Source: an uncultured Marvinbryantia sp.
GTDB taxonomy: Bacteria > Bacillota > Clostridia > Lachnospirales > Lachnospiraceae
Reading direction: 5' to 3'
Assembly: GCA_934408725.1 (NCBI GenBank)
Contig: CAKRVB010000010.1
Span: 1 to 64,000 of the forward strand
Length of the DNA: 64,000 nt
Under the pieces are notes generated by a model that was given only the letters and a program-made list of their open reading frames with translations, did not search any database and was not told the DNA's origin. Positions 34,476 to 42,419 of the stretch are shown in pieces. The position numbers were made by a program, and so were the translations under genes. Each line of letters opens with the position of its first letter. Positions within the stretch are counted from its first letter, which is position 1.

Positions 34476-36188
34476 TTATGCTCCCAGTAAAAATTCTGTT
34501 TTATTCTTGTCTAATATATCTTTATTATTTTTAATATATTCTAATGCCTCTAAATATGGATTCTGATACTTAAATACGATTTTAACTTTCTTGTTCTCAT
34601 AAATATATATAGTATCTATAAGTGCCACCATTACTTCCCTTGTCAGTTTATCTATATTTTGATATTTTACAAATTGGTCAAGGAATTCATTTTTGCTGTC
34701 TGCACCTTTTTCAGTCTTTTCTATCTGATCTTGATATTCCATAACTTTCTGAAGTGCATTCTGTTTCTGTAATTCAAAACGCTCCTTCAATTTGACATAT
34801 TCATTTTTTGTTATCACGCCACTTTTCCAGTCTGGATACAGATCACAAAGCATATCCTCAGCTTTTTGAACATCACTCCTTGATTTTTCTAACATTTTTC
34901 TCAATCTTACTGCTTCTCTGTTTGCATTTTCATTCATATTAATCTCATTGATTGCCTGTTCCATATCTACAGCCAGCGCAATCTGACTTTGAATTGCTGA
35001 AAGCACGATTTTTTCCAGATTGTCCATTCGAGTGGAATGTTTTGTGCATGCATTTTTATCAATCTTTACATATGTGCTACAAACATAATAAGCATATTCT
35101 CCATAACTATGATGGTAGCATTTACGTGACATACTCCGGCCACAATCACCACACTTCACAAATCCTGATAATGCATAAAGCTTATTATTTTGAGGTGCCT
35201 TTCTTCCCCTTCGTTTTAATAATGACTGAACTATTTCAAAATCTTCTTTTGATATAATTGCTTCATGTGTACCTTTTACTATAATCCAATCATCTTGATT
35301 CACTCGTTGCGCCACCTGTACTTTATAACTTTTAATTTTAAGCACTCCCTGTACCAAGTCTCCAATATACATCTGGTTGCTGAGAATTTTTCTAACGGTA
35401 CTATACCCCCATTTTCCATCCGCTATTTTTGCATACGGATTTTTATAATTTATCCCCAATTCCTTTTTATAAGCCGATGGATTTTTTACTCCCATTTCAT
35501 TTAATTTTTTTACAATGGATATTATACTTATCCCTGAAATATACCATTTATATATGTCACGTACTACATATGCCGCTTCTTCATCAATAACGAGATGATT
35601 ATGATCTTGTGGATCTTTTTTATAGCCATAGCAGGCAAATGATCCAATATGCTTTCCCTGCTTTCTTTTCATATCCAGTGAACTTCTTACTTTATTTGAT
35701 ATATCTCTACAATATTCGTCATTTATCAAATTTTTAAAAGGTACTATGATATTATTCATTGACTGGGGATTTTTATAGCTGTCCAATCTGTCTGTTATCG
35801 AAATAAACCGTATATCCATCAATGGAAATATCTTTTCTATATACTGTCCTACCTCAATATAATTTCTCCCAAATCTGGATAAATCCTTTACAATAACGCA
35901 ATCTATTTTTTTTGCTTTTATATCATCTATCATGCGTTTAAATTCTGGTCTTTCAAAATTTGTTCCGCTCCATCCATCATCCACATATACATCAAATACA
36001 GATATATCTGATTCTAACTCTACAAACTGGTGCAATAACTCCTTCTGGTTTCCTATGCTATCACTTTCTGCTTTATCCCCATCTTCTCTTGATAAACGCA
36101 CATAAAGAGCCGCCTGCCAAATCTTCATAGTTCTGCCAGACCGCTCTTTTTCATTTTCATACAATAATAATTCATTTACCATAGACAC
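34476..36188 (-). CDS. Large serine recombinase (site-specific integrase/excisionase)
   Basis: About 570 residues. The N-terminal resolvase domain has catalytic Ser in YVRLSREDG (residue 33 from this start) and VKDLSRFGRNYIEVGQY. The Recombinase domain runs about 180-290, and a zinc ribbon has CGDC...C...C near 355-390. A long coiled coil (about 420-500) and a basic tail complete it. The GTG at 36188 is preferred because GGAGG lies eight bases upstream; GTG 36203 and ATG 36182 are alternatives. It should integrate and excise the element at spoVAD. The gene is strikingly A+T-rich compared with the conjugation genes. Confidence 0.93.
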   Translation of the reverse strand: MSMVNELLLYENEKERSGRTMKIWQAALYVRLSREDGDKAESDSIGNQKELLHQFVELESDISVFDVYVDDGWSGTNFERPEFKRMIDDIKAKKIDCVIVKDLSRFGRNYIEVGQYIEKIFPLMDIRFISITDRLDSYKNPQSMNNIIVPFKNLINDEYCRDISNKVRSSLDMKRKQGKHIGSFACYGYKKDPQDHNHLVIDEEAAYVVRDIYKWYISGISIISIVKKLNEMGVKNPSAYKKELGINYKNPYAKIADGKWGYSTVRKILSNQMYIGDLVQGVLKIKSYKVQVAQRVNQDDWIIVKGTHEAIISKEDFEIVQSLLKRRGRKAPQNNKLYALSGFVKCGDCGRSMSRKCYHHSYGEYAYYVCSTYVKIDKNACTKHSTRMDNLEKIVLSAIQSQIALAVDMEQAINEINMNENANREAVRLRKMLEKSRSDVQKAEDMLCDLYPDWKSGVITKNEYVKLKERFELQKQNALQKVMEYQDQIEKTEKGADSKNEFLDQFVKYQNIDKLTREVMVALIDTIYIYENKKVKIVFKYQNPYLEALEYIKNNKDILDKNKTEFLLGA

Positions 36189-36210
36189 AGTATCATCCTC
36201 CACTCATAAT

Positions 36211-36274
36211 GAATGGCGTACTATGCTAATGTTCTACACGCTTTTATTATACACGCCATTCCGGACTAATACAA
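36211..36274 (-). promoter_or_regulatory. Recombinase promoter with 9-bp inverted repeat
   Basis: Minus strand -35 TTGTAT (36269-36274), a 17-base spacer and -10 TATAAT (36246-36251). The inverted repeat GAATGGCGT/ACGCCATTC (36211-36219/36253-36261) has one arm inside the spacer and the other in the leader, 10 bases before the GGAGG. It could be an operator or an RNA stem near the ribosome site. Confidence 0.7.
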
Positions 36275-36307
36275 CATTTATCTGATTCATCACTATGGTA
36301 CTTTTTG

Positions 36308-36556
36308 TTAATTATCCGTAATCACACCTTCCAATAATTTCTGCAAAGTTTTTTCACTATTGTCCCAGATAAGTTCCACCTGATACCCTTCCATCACATA
36401 TTTATTCACAGATGTTATATTCGGAAGCAAAGATTTCATTCTTTTTGAAGGCGGAGATCGAAAATCAATACTATCTGATATCCCATATACATCTTTTAAA
36501 ACATTCCTATTAATTGAATCATCGTAGTTCAAATCCAAGCTCTCACTTCCTCTCAT
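36308..36556 (-). CDS. Small hypothetical protein next to the recombinase
   Basis: An 82-residue soluble protein with no recognised family (NVLKDVYGISDSIDFRSPPSKR, ENITSV-like centre, VELIWDNSEKTLQKLLEGV). The ATG at 36556 lacks a clear ribosome site. A TTG at 36538 has GAGGAAG eight bases upstream and may be the real start, giving 76 residues. The same low G+C as the recombinase suggests they moved together. A small gene beside a serine recombinase is a common place for a directionality factor, but nothing in the sequence proves this. Confidence 0.5.
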   Translation of the reverse strand: MRGSESLDLNYDDSINRNVLKDVYGISDSIDFRSPPSKRMKSLLPNITSVNKYVMEGYQVELIWDNSEKTLQKLLEGVITDN

Positions 36557-36610
36557 CCATATTATTCCATTTCTTTCAAACCCTATTCAGTCAACTGACA
36601 TTCCACTTTT

Positions 36611-36649
36611 TATAATAAAAACAGCCACATACATTTCTGTACATGACTG
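36611..36649 (-). terminator. Intrinsic terminator after the 77-residue gene
   Basis: A 12-bp stem including G-T pairs (36622-36633/36638-36649) with loop GAAA on the minus strand, followed by TTTTTATTAT. It begins 8 bp after the stop at 36657 and separates the recombinase module from the rest of the element. A T-rich stretch on the other side may also serve plus-strand transcription. Confidence 0.8.
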
Positions 36650-36656
36650 CCTTTTT

Positions 36657-36890
36657 CTACTTCCATGCTGTTTCATAACGCCCGATATACATCGGAACCT
36701 GGTCTGACAGAAATGCTTCTTCCTGTCTCTGTCCCCTGTACCTCTTCGTACACATGAATATCTTCCCGTCCCTGCTTCTGCTGCAGAGCCAGTAATCCCG
36801 TTCCCCGGTTCCTGCGACTTCTTCCCGGACATCCACGTAATACTCCTCTGATACTTTGTACCGTTCTGCTGTTACGATCTGTTTTTCCAC
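36657..36890 (-). CDS. Small hypothetical protein, 77 residues
   Basis: Starts at GTG 36890 with GGAGG nine bases upstream (MEKQIVTAERYKVSEEYYVD...). It is a beta-rich, charged protein with two cysteines and no membrane segment, ending YIGRYETAWK. A longer open frame extends to 37175, but its upstream part is low-complexity and crosses a probable promoter (TATGAT at 36948-36953). The terminator directly after the stop supports a real, separately transcribed gene. The function is unknown. Confidence 0.6.
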   Translation of the reverse strand: MEKQIVTAERYKVSEEYYVDVREEVAGTGERDYWLCSRSRDGKIFMCTKRYRGQRQEEAFLSDQVPMYIGRYETAWK

Positions 36891-36978
36891 TTTGGCAAAC
36901 CTCCACTTTCTCTTTTGGCTGCCCCTTAATTTTCCCCATTGCAGTCTATCATACCATGAAAACAAAAAAAGGAAAGTA

Positions 36979-37049
36979 TTGACTTTTTGCTGAAATTGTC
37001 GTATGAACTGCAAAATGATATTGCAGTTTCCAAATAACTGCATTATAAT
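36979..37049 (+). promoter_or_regulatory. Two overlapping plus-strand promoter-like sites with a palindrome
   Basis: TTGACT (36979-36984), a 17-base spacer and TATGAA (37002-37007); then TTGCAG (37021-37026), a 17-base spacer and TATAAT (37044-37049). The dyad AACTGCAA/TTGCAGTT (37006-37013/37021-37028) covers the first -10 and the second -35. No protein gene lies downstream on the plus strand, so the product could be a short RNA ending at the hairpin 37089-37125. Confidence 0.45.
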
Positions 37050-37088
37050 AAATCTGAACGTTATCATTTGTTTTTTTAATATATTTTT

Positions 37089-37125
37089 CACAGGCAGCCC
37101 TTTCTCCTTATCAGGGCTGCCTGTG
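37089..37125. terminator. 12-bp perfect hairpin at the end of the conjugation gene run
   Basis: CACAGGCAGCCC (37089-37100) pairs with 37114-37125 around a 13-base loop. It lies 17 bp past the stop of the last conjugation-side gene. The plus strand has a T-rich tail (TTCTTGTACGTTTCTTTT); the minus strand has only AAAAATATATT. It may end plus-strand transcripts, stabilise the minus-strand mRNA end, or both. Confidence 0.6.
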
Positions 37126-37141
37126 TTCTTGTACGTTTCTT

Positions 37142-37330
37142 TTATGGTATGTTTTTTCCAATTTCTGTCAGCCACTTTTCCAGCCCGTCCCAGGATGGCT
37201 TTTCTTTCGGGCGGATTTCCGTATTCAACAGTACTTCCGGATCTATTTCCAGGATGACTGCTTTTCCCTGTTTCTCCAGTTCCCGGAAATACTTCAGGTC
37301 TGTTTCATTGATCAGCTTCAGGTTTTCCAT
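37142..37330 (-). CDS. Small acidic hypothetical protein after virD4
   Basis: A 62-residue soluble protein (MENLKLINETDLKYFRELEK...EKWLTEIGKNIP). The ATG at 37330 lies inside the end of the coupling-protein gene (26-bp overlap) behind AAGAAG. It is last in the conjugation run and is followed by the hairpin at 37089-37125. No family is recognised; overlap and codon pattern favour translation. Confidence 0.6.
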   Translation of the reverse strand: MENLKLINETDLKYFRELEKQGKAVILEIDPEVLLNTEIRPKEKPSWDGLEKWLTEIGKNIP

Positions 37331-39461
37331 CTTCTTTTTTCGTCTGCTCCTTTTTTGCTTTCTTTTTGAACCCAAATACCAGTGACCGGTTTTCCGGACA
37401 GAAAAAGGCGGCTGCCTCTTTTGGTGACATTTCATGGAACACGGCATTTTCCTCTGTCCAGTCTTTCTGTATATCCGCTTTGGAAAATGCACCGACAATT
37501 GTATGTGCATGCAGGATACCGTCTGCCGCTTTTACCGTTTTTGCTTCTACCGAAAGTGCCACGCTCATGAGGTGTTCCAGCTTGCCGGTCTGGTTATAGC
37601 AGACATGGCTAAGCAGGTAGGCATTCCCGGCACGTACCTTTTCCAGTTCCTGAAATACTTTGGATTCTTCATAAATACAGTGGTACTTTTCAATCTGCCG
37701 GACATAGGATTTTACCAGTGTCACACCACCGCCATCCAGATAAAACCGTTTCTGCCCTTCCCGCAAAAGGCTTTCCTTTTCCGCCTTTGACATATACGGG
37801 CCAAGTTGTTCGGATTCCAGATAGGCTTTGCTCTCCCAGGTATGGTACTTGTCATCCATGACGGCATCGTAGCCCTTGATAAAGATCAGGCATCTGCGGT
37901 TGTCCATCTTTCTTACCTCATCCGGCATCAGGATCTCCCGGCCAAGGACATCATAATTGTTCGAACTGCTTCCATGGCTCCCTTTTGTTTCCCCATGTGA
38001 TTTCTTGTCAATCGTATACTTGCCAAGCAGCTTGCTGATGTACTCGTGTGTCCCCTGCTCATTGCCGCCAAGGTAAATAAGCGTGTCACAGTTACCTGTC
38101 AGCGATTCCCAGTCATCCTTAAACATGGATTTGATCTGTGCAATGTTCTGGATGATGATATTGGCACTCATATTTCTGGAACGCATGGTTGCCAGCACGT
38201 TGATAAAGTTTTTTGGCAATGCGATATTGGCAAATTCATCGAGCCAGAATGCCACATGGACCGGAAGTTTCCCTTTGTGTTTTTTGTCCGCAATCAGCTC
38301 CAGTTCCTGGAACATCTGCGTATACAGCATCCCGCAGATAAAGTTGTAGGACTTGTCGTTATCCGGGATCTTCAGAAACAATGCCACTTTCCGTTCCGGG
38401 TTTTCAAAAACGCCTTCCCCAAAAGATGCAAAGTCCATGTCATCGGTTTCCAGAATGCGCAAAACTTTAGGGTTCTGTAAAAATGCAAGCCTTGCATGGG
38501 CGGATATGAAAATCGACCGGATCGTATCCTGTGCCCCGCCACGTACCTTTTCATAGGTGACACGGGCCGGATGGTCTGACGGGAGCTGTTCCATCAACCT
38601 GTCCAGGTCAGACTTTTCGCCCTCTTTTGCCGGGACTTTTGCCATGTTCAGCATTTCCATAAAACCGGGCATGTTCGCTTCTCTTCCCATTTTAGGATAT
38701 TCATACCAGACGTAGGACATTAACGCCTGATGCAGCATGGACTCCGCGTGTTCCCAGAACGGATCAGACGGGCTGGATTCCTTTGGCGTGGTATTGGCCA
38801 TCATGTTGGTAATCAGCTTAATAATGTCTTCATCCGAATGGATGTATCGGAACGGGTTGTACCGGTCCGATCCGTCAAAATCAATCAGGTCAAGGACACG
38901 CACCTCATAGTCATGCTGCTCCAGATAGCCGCCGCAGTCCCGCAGAAGTTCTCCTTTGGGGTCTGTCACGACAAAACTGGTTCCGCACTGGTACAGGTTC
39001 GGTTTCACCTCATAAAATGATTTTCCGGAACCGGAGCCGCCAATGATGACCGAATTGGCATTGACGTTCTGCATATCATATTTGAGTCTGGCATTCTGGG
39101 ACAAAATCTTGTTTTTCTCCGGCTGCTGGAAGTTACAGGTATAACGGTTCAGTTCCTTTGCCGTCAGTAACCTGCTGGTGCCAAACTCTCTGCCCGGCAT
39201 GAAGATCCTGGTATCTGCCATTTTGTACAGAAAGAAAAGCCCCCACAAAAAGGATAAAAACACGGTCAGTATAACTGAATTTTTTGTGATAAGCGGGGCG
39301 CTCCATGGATCGGTCAGGGCAAGGATCATGGTGTCCTCGAAATTCTCTATCGTTACTTGCTGGAAGTCTACACGCCCGACAGCCAGTCCAAAGTAGATCA
39401 GAAAAAGTAAGAGGATCACGTACAGCCCAATATTCTTTTTCTGGTTGTTTCGGTTGTCCAT
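37305..39461 (-). CDS. Type IV coupling protein, VirD4/TraG/PcfC family
   Basis: A 718-residue membrane ATPase that brings the relaxase-DNA complex to the transfer channel. Two N-terminal membrane helices (about 11-29 and 64-80) precede Walker A IIGGSGSGKS near residue 140. VVTDPKGELLRDCGGYLE and Walker B HVAFWLDEFANIALP follow, with the RSRNMSANIIIQNIAQIKSMF segment typical of the family. The last 150 residues are variable. ATG with AAGG upstream. It follows PcfB by 1 bp, the pair known from pCF10-like systems. Confidence 0.96.
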   Translation of the reverse strand: MDNRNNQKKNIGLYVILLLFLIYFGLAVGRVDFQQVTIENFEDTMILALTDPWSAPLITKNSVILTVFLSFLWGLFFLYKMADTRIFMPGREFGTSRLLTAKELNRYTCNFQQPEKNKILSQNARLKYDMQNVNANSVIIGGSGSGKSFYEVKPNLYQCGTSFVVTDPKGELLRDCGGYLEQHDYEVRVLDLIDFDGSDRYNPFRYIHSDEDIIKLITNMMANTTPKESSPSDPFWEHAESMLHQALMSYVWYEYPKMGREANMPGFMEMLNMAKVPAKEGEKSDLDRLMEQLPSDHPARVTYEKVRGGAQDTIRSIFISAHARLAFLQNPKVLRILETDDMDFASFGEGVFENPERKVALFLKIPDNDKSYNFICGMLYTQMFQELELIADKKHKGKLPVHVAFWLDEFANIALPKNFINVLATMRSRNMSANIIIQNIAQIKSMFKDDWESLTGNCDTLIYLGGNEQGTHEYISKLLGKYTIDKKSHGETKGSHGSSSNNYDVLGREILMPDEVRKMDNRRCLIFIKGYDAVMDDKYHTWESKAYLESEQLGPYMSKAEKESLLREGQKRFYLDGGGVTLVKSYVRQIEKYHCIYEESKVFQELEKVRAGNAYLLSHVCYNQTGKLEHLMSVALSVEAKTVKAADGILHAHTIVGAFSKADIQKDWTEENAVFHEMSPKEAAAFFCPENRSLVFGFKKKAKKEQTKKEDGKPEADQ

Positions 39462-39462
39462 G

Positions 39463-40584
39463 TTACCTTGCCTTCTGTCTGCCCTGTTCCCGCAACTTTT
39501 CCGGGAAATTTTTGATCATTTCTGACAGACTGCCAAACGGCTTTTCCCAACTGAAAACAGACGTTCCCTCTGTCCTCTCTTCTGCTTCCTGCTCTGACAA
39601 ATTCAGCATCTGCATGATCCGGCTGCCACTGTCATAGGAAACCTCTGGCCGTGCTCCTTTTTTCGCTGTTTCTCTGACCTCCTCCAGATCTACCACAGGG
39701 TAGCTCTCCTGGCTGTCAAGGATGCAGATATCTTTTCTGCGTCTTTTCCCTGCCTCTGCATATAGCTCCACTTCCGGTTCTTCCTTGTCTGCTTTTTCCG
39801 AACCTTGCGTTTTTTGGCCCCGCTCTCTCAAATCCATTCGTTTCGGATTCCATTCTTCTGCCTTAATAATATGCTCTTTTGGCAAAACCACGCCTTTTCC
39901 ATCCACCGTCTCATACAGTCCCCACTTTTCGTTTTCCGCCAGCGGCTCCTGTTCAAAGGTCTGGCTGGTTTCTGACATGACCTGTTCCCAAAGCCTGTTC
40001 ATGCCGGACAGCAATATATCCTCTTTCGGTTCCTCTGCCGTTTTCCTGTCTTCACCGAAAACCGTTCTGGACGTTTTCCTCTGCTCTTTTTCCAGTTCTT
40101 CTTTTGCGGAAGTTTCCAGGTCTTTTAGTTCCTTTGTTTCTTTGCCCTTCTCATCCCGCCCGGTTTCGGCATAGTCCATGGCAGAGATGAGCCCTGCCGC
40201 AGTCCCACGGCAGGGGCCATCCTTGTGGTCCAGCAGGAAGGCTTTCACTTTTCCGATGTCCGAAGCAGCAACGGCGTACTGGGTTCTTCCATCCCCTCCG
40301 CACAAATCCGGCAGCCTCGCAAACAGGATCTGATGGGCTTTTAGTTCCTTTTCGATGCCTTTTAATTTTTCTTCCTTTTCCGTGGAAAAATTCAGGTAGA
40401 TCAGGTTATCGCCCTTGATTTTCCGTAAGCGGGTAAGGTTCGTTTTGCCTTTCCATTTGGACAGATACAGGGTATTCCATAATTTAAGCTGGATCAGGGC
40501 AGCCCGATATGTCAATTTCGTAGCCACGCCAAATACCTGGCCGGATATCATGATGATCTGCAGGGCATCACTTACTTCGCTCAT
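39463..40584 (-). CDS. PcfB family protein (DUF3801), coupling-protein partner
   Basis: A 373-residue protein. Residues 1-140 carry the conserved DUF3801 domain (VATKLTYRAALIQLKLWNTL, ARLPDLCGGDGRTQYAVAASDIGKV). The rest is a charged, probably disordered tail ending in KLREQGRQKAR. PcfB proteins bind the coupling ATPase and help load the relaxosome. Position immediately ahead of virD4 supports this. ATG with GGAGAAAC upstream; overlaps the SpoVG-like gene by 17 bp. Confidence 0.88.
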   Translation of the reverse strand: MSEVSDALQIIMISGQVFGVATKLTYRAALIQLKLWNTLYLSKWKGKTNLTRLRKIKGDNLIYLNFSTEKEEKLKGIEKELKAHQILFARLPDLCGGDGRTQYAVAASDIGKVKAFLLDHKDGPCRGTAAGLISAMDYAETGRDEKGKETKELKDLETSAKEELEKEQRKTSRTVFGEDRKTAEEPKEDILLSGMNRLWEQVMSETSQTFEQEPLAENEKWGLYETVDGKGVVLPKEHIIKAEEWNPKRMDLRERGQKTQGSEKADKEEPEVELYAEAGKRRRKDICILDSQESYPVVDLEEVRETAKKGARPEVSYDSGSRIMQMLNLSEQEAEERTEGTSVFSWEKPFGSLSEMIKNFPEKLREQGRQKAR

Positions 40585-41146
40585 GCTCTTGTTTCTCCTT
40601 TCCCGGCAGTTTCTCCTGCTTCGCAGCTTTTTTGTACGCTTCCAGAATTTCCTGATTCAGCATCTCAAGGAACATGACGTGGTACGATGCAGGGCAGACG
40701 ATCTGGTACGGCTGGTTCCGGTACAGCCCATGTGGATAAAGCACGTACAGGCTTCCCCGTTGTTCCCGGATCTGGATTTCACGGATCTCCATACAATCTT
40801 TATAGGTAAGCGTTGCAATCCCTCGGATATATTCCGATCCCTTCACCAGCCGTATGGAGATCCTGATATCCTCCATGCAGTAGTCCCATCCGACATTCTC
40901 TCTGACCAGCCTTGCCACTTCCTGCAGCACCGCCATTTCTACTTTTTTCTGAATCTCCGGATCTGTGAAACGCACCACCTCTTTCTCTTCCTTTCCTACC
41001 TTCCTTTTCGGGAAGTAGACACGTGTCTCTTCTCCATTCTGGAAAACCTTTACCTGCTGTATCTCTATCAGGTCATCCAGAATGACATCCCCGACCGCAA
41101 GAAGTTTTTCCTGCCCGATGATTTTCATGTTTGCTGTGATGTTCAT
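40568..41146 (-). CDS. SpoVG-family protein, element-borne
   Basis: A 192-residue protein with two SpoVG-like halves. The first (about 12-85) has AVGDVILDDLIEIQQVKVF and VYFPKRKVGKEEKEVVRFTDPEIQKKVEMAVLQE. The second (about 92-175) has IRLVKGSEYIRGIATLTYKDCMEIREIQI and LYVLYPHG. SpoVG is a small nucleic-acid-binding regulator in Firmicutes; a tandem form in a conjugation operon is unusual. ATGA overlap with the upstream gene. It may act in element regulation or DNA handling; the role is inferred. Confidence 0.75.
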   Translation of the reverse strand: MNITANMKIIGQEKLLAVGDVILDDLIEIQQVKVFQNGEETRVYFPKRKVGKEEKEVVRFTDPEIQKKVEMAVLQEVARLVRENVGWDYCMEDIRISIRLVKGSEYIRGIATLTYKDCMEIREIQIREQRGSLYVLYPHGLYRNQPYQIVCPASYHVMFLEMLNQEILEAYKKAAKQEKLPGKEKQEHERSK

Positions 41147-41475
41147 GTTTCTATGTTCTCCCCTGCATATGCCTCCCCGGTTTTCCTATCCATCTCTTCC
41201 ACCACCCTGCCTGTCAGCATCACGCCTTCTGGCACTGCCTGTTCTTTCATGAGGAATGCCTGCGCCGCTTCCTGCGGGGTATACAGGATATGGTATTTTG
41301 ATCCAAACTCTGCCATGAGGATACGCTCATAGTTTTTCAACCATTTTTCATGTTCCTTCTGCTCCTGTTTCTGCATCCGTTTTTTTAACAGTTCCCGTCT
41401 TTCCTGCATTCTCCGGATTTCCTCTTCCATCTTTTGCATCTGTTCTTCGGTGCGTTCACTCTGCTGCTGTTCCAT
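41143..41475 (-). CDS. Coiled-coil hypothetical protein
   Basis: A 110-residue protein. The first 55 residues are a Glu/Gln/Arg/Lys-rich coiled coil (MEQQQSERTEEQMQKMEEEIRRM...). The second half has FGSKYHILYTPQEAAQAFLMKEQ and a short acidic end. ATG 41475 follows GAGGAGGG. It lies between the ArdC/zincin gene and a SpoVG-like gene, coupled to the latter by 4 bp. No family is recognised. Confidence 0.7.
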   Translation of the reverse strand: MEQQQSERTEEQMQKMEEEIRRMQERRELLKKRMQKQEQKEHEKWLKNYERILMAEFGSKYHILYTPQEAAQAFLMKEQAVPEGVMLTGRVVEEMDRKTGEAYAGENIET

Positions 41476-41495
41476 TTTCTCTGCCCTCCTCTTCC

Positions 41496-42398
41496 TTATC
41501 TGCACATGGCTCTTGGTTCCTCTTTTCGTTCCAGTTCCTTTTCATAAGCCCGTTCCATGCCCTGTATGATTGCTTCTGCCGTTGTCTGGATGGTGGTCAG
41601 GGATGCCAATAGCTCCGGCACCTCTTTTCCGGATGACCAGCCTGCGATATACCCAAAGCTGTTTTCATCCGTCCGGTTTCCAAAGTAACTGTTCACCACA
41701 AATGCCACCGATTCCGCTTCCACTTCTTTCGTCCTTCTGTCCTTCCTAATGCCGGTCAATGCCTGTTCTTCCTCCAGCATTTCCTGATTATGCAGCATGG
41801 CATGGCTGAGTTCATGGATTAATGCTGCGGCGGTCTGGCTTTCACTCATCCCCTCCCGGATGCAGATCCGTTTTTCCGTATGGCTGTAATATCCATCTGC
41901 CGTGTCTTCCATCGGTTCACAGGATACCGGCACCGGGGAAATCTTGCAGACGGCCGAAAAAAAAGAAGGGAACTGTTCCACTTCTCCATGAAGGCTTTCC
42001 ACGATGGATGGGAGCTCCCTGCCCTCCGTCTGGGAGACATCAAACACATGCACGACCCGGAAGCCCCGCAGCATGTAAAAAGGATCCGGTTCTTCCTGAT
42101 CTTTGGTTTTCCCATCTTCCTCTGTTTTCTTCTTTTTCGTCTTGTAGGTCACCGGGGCCAGGATCTGGATTCCTTTTTCGCCTTTTTTCACCTGACGCCC
42201 AAACTTACTTTTCCATGTCTGGTAGCCTGCCACATGGCTTGCAGCCGGTCTCTGCAGATAAATCAGAAGCGTATTGTTAAAGCTGTAATGTGGGAACTTC
42301 GCCATGGTCCTAAAATAATTTTTGTATTTTTCGCTGTCAAAGATCCCGGTGACACCATCCACCAGCTCATCCATCAGTTTCTTTACCTGTTCATCCAT
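41496..42398 (-). CDS. ArdC-like ssDNA-binding domain plus zincin metallopeptidase
   Basis: A 300-residue protein. Residues 1-110 match the ArdC N-terminal ssDNA-binding domain (YKNYFRTMAKFPHYSFNNTLLIYLQ, WKSKFGRQVKKGEKGI). A gluzincin-type domain follows, with HELSHAMLH and the later KEVEAESVAFVV supplying the third ligand. ArdC of plasmid pSa protects incoming single-stranded DNA from type I restriction. Location in the predicted leading region supports an anti-restriction role, inferred here. ATG follows GTGAGGG. Confidence 0.87.
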   Translation of the reverse strand: MDEQVKKLMDELVDGVTGIFDSEKYKNYFRTMAKFPHYSFNNTLLIYLQRPAASHVAGYQTWKSKFGRQVKKGEKGIQILAPVTYKTKKKKTEEDGKTKDQEEPDPFYMLRGFRVVHVFDVSQTEGRELPSIVESLHGEVEQFPSFFSAVCKISPVPVSCEPMEDTADGYYSHTEKRICIREGMSESQTAAALIHELSHAMLHNQEMLEEEQALTGIRKDRRTKEVEAESVAFVVNSYFGNRTDENSFGYIAGWSSGKEVPELLASLTTIQTTAEAIIQGMERAYEKELERKEEPRAMCR

Positions 42399-42419
42399 CC
42401 CTCACACCCCTTTGTGCTT

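Noticed and set aside
36891..37175. N-terminal extension of the 77-residue gene to 172 residues
   Set aside because: The added part is low-complexity, crosses a probable promoter and has a poorer start than GTG 36890 with GGAGG nine bases upstream.
40415..41332. Plus-strand open frame of 305 codons
   Set aside because: Antisense to the PcfB, SpoVG-like and coiled-coil genes, which overlap in an orderly coupled way.
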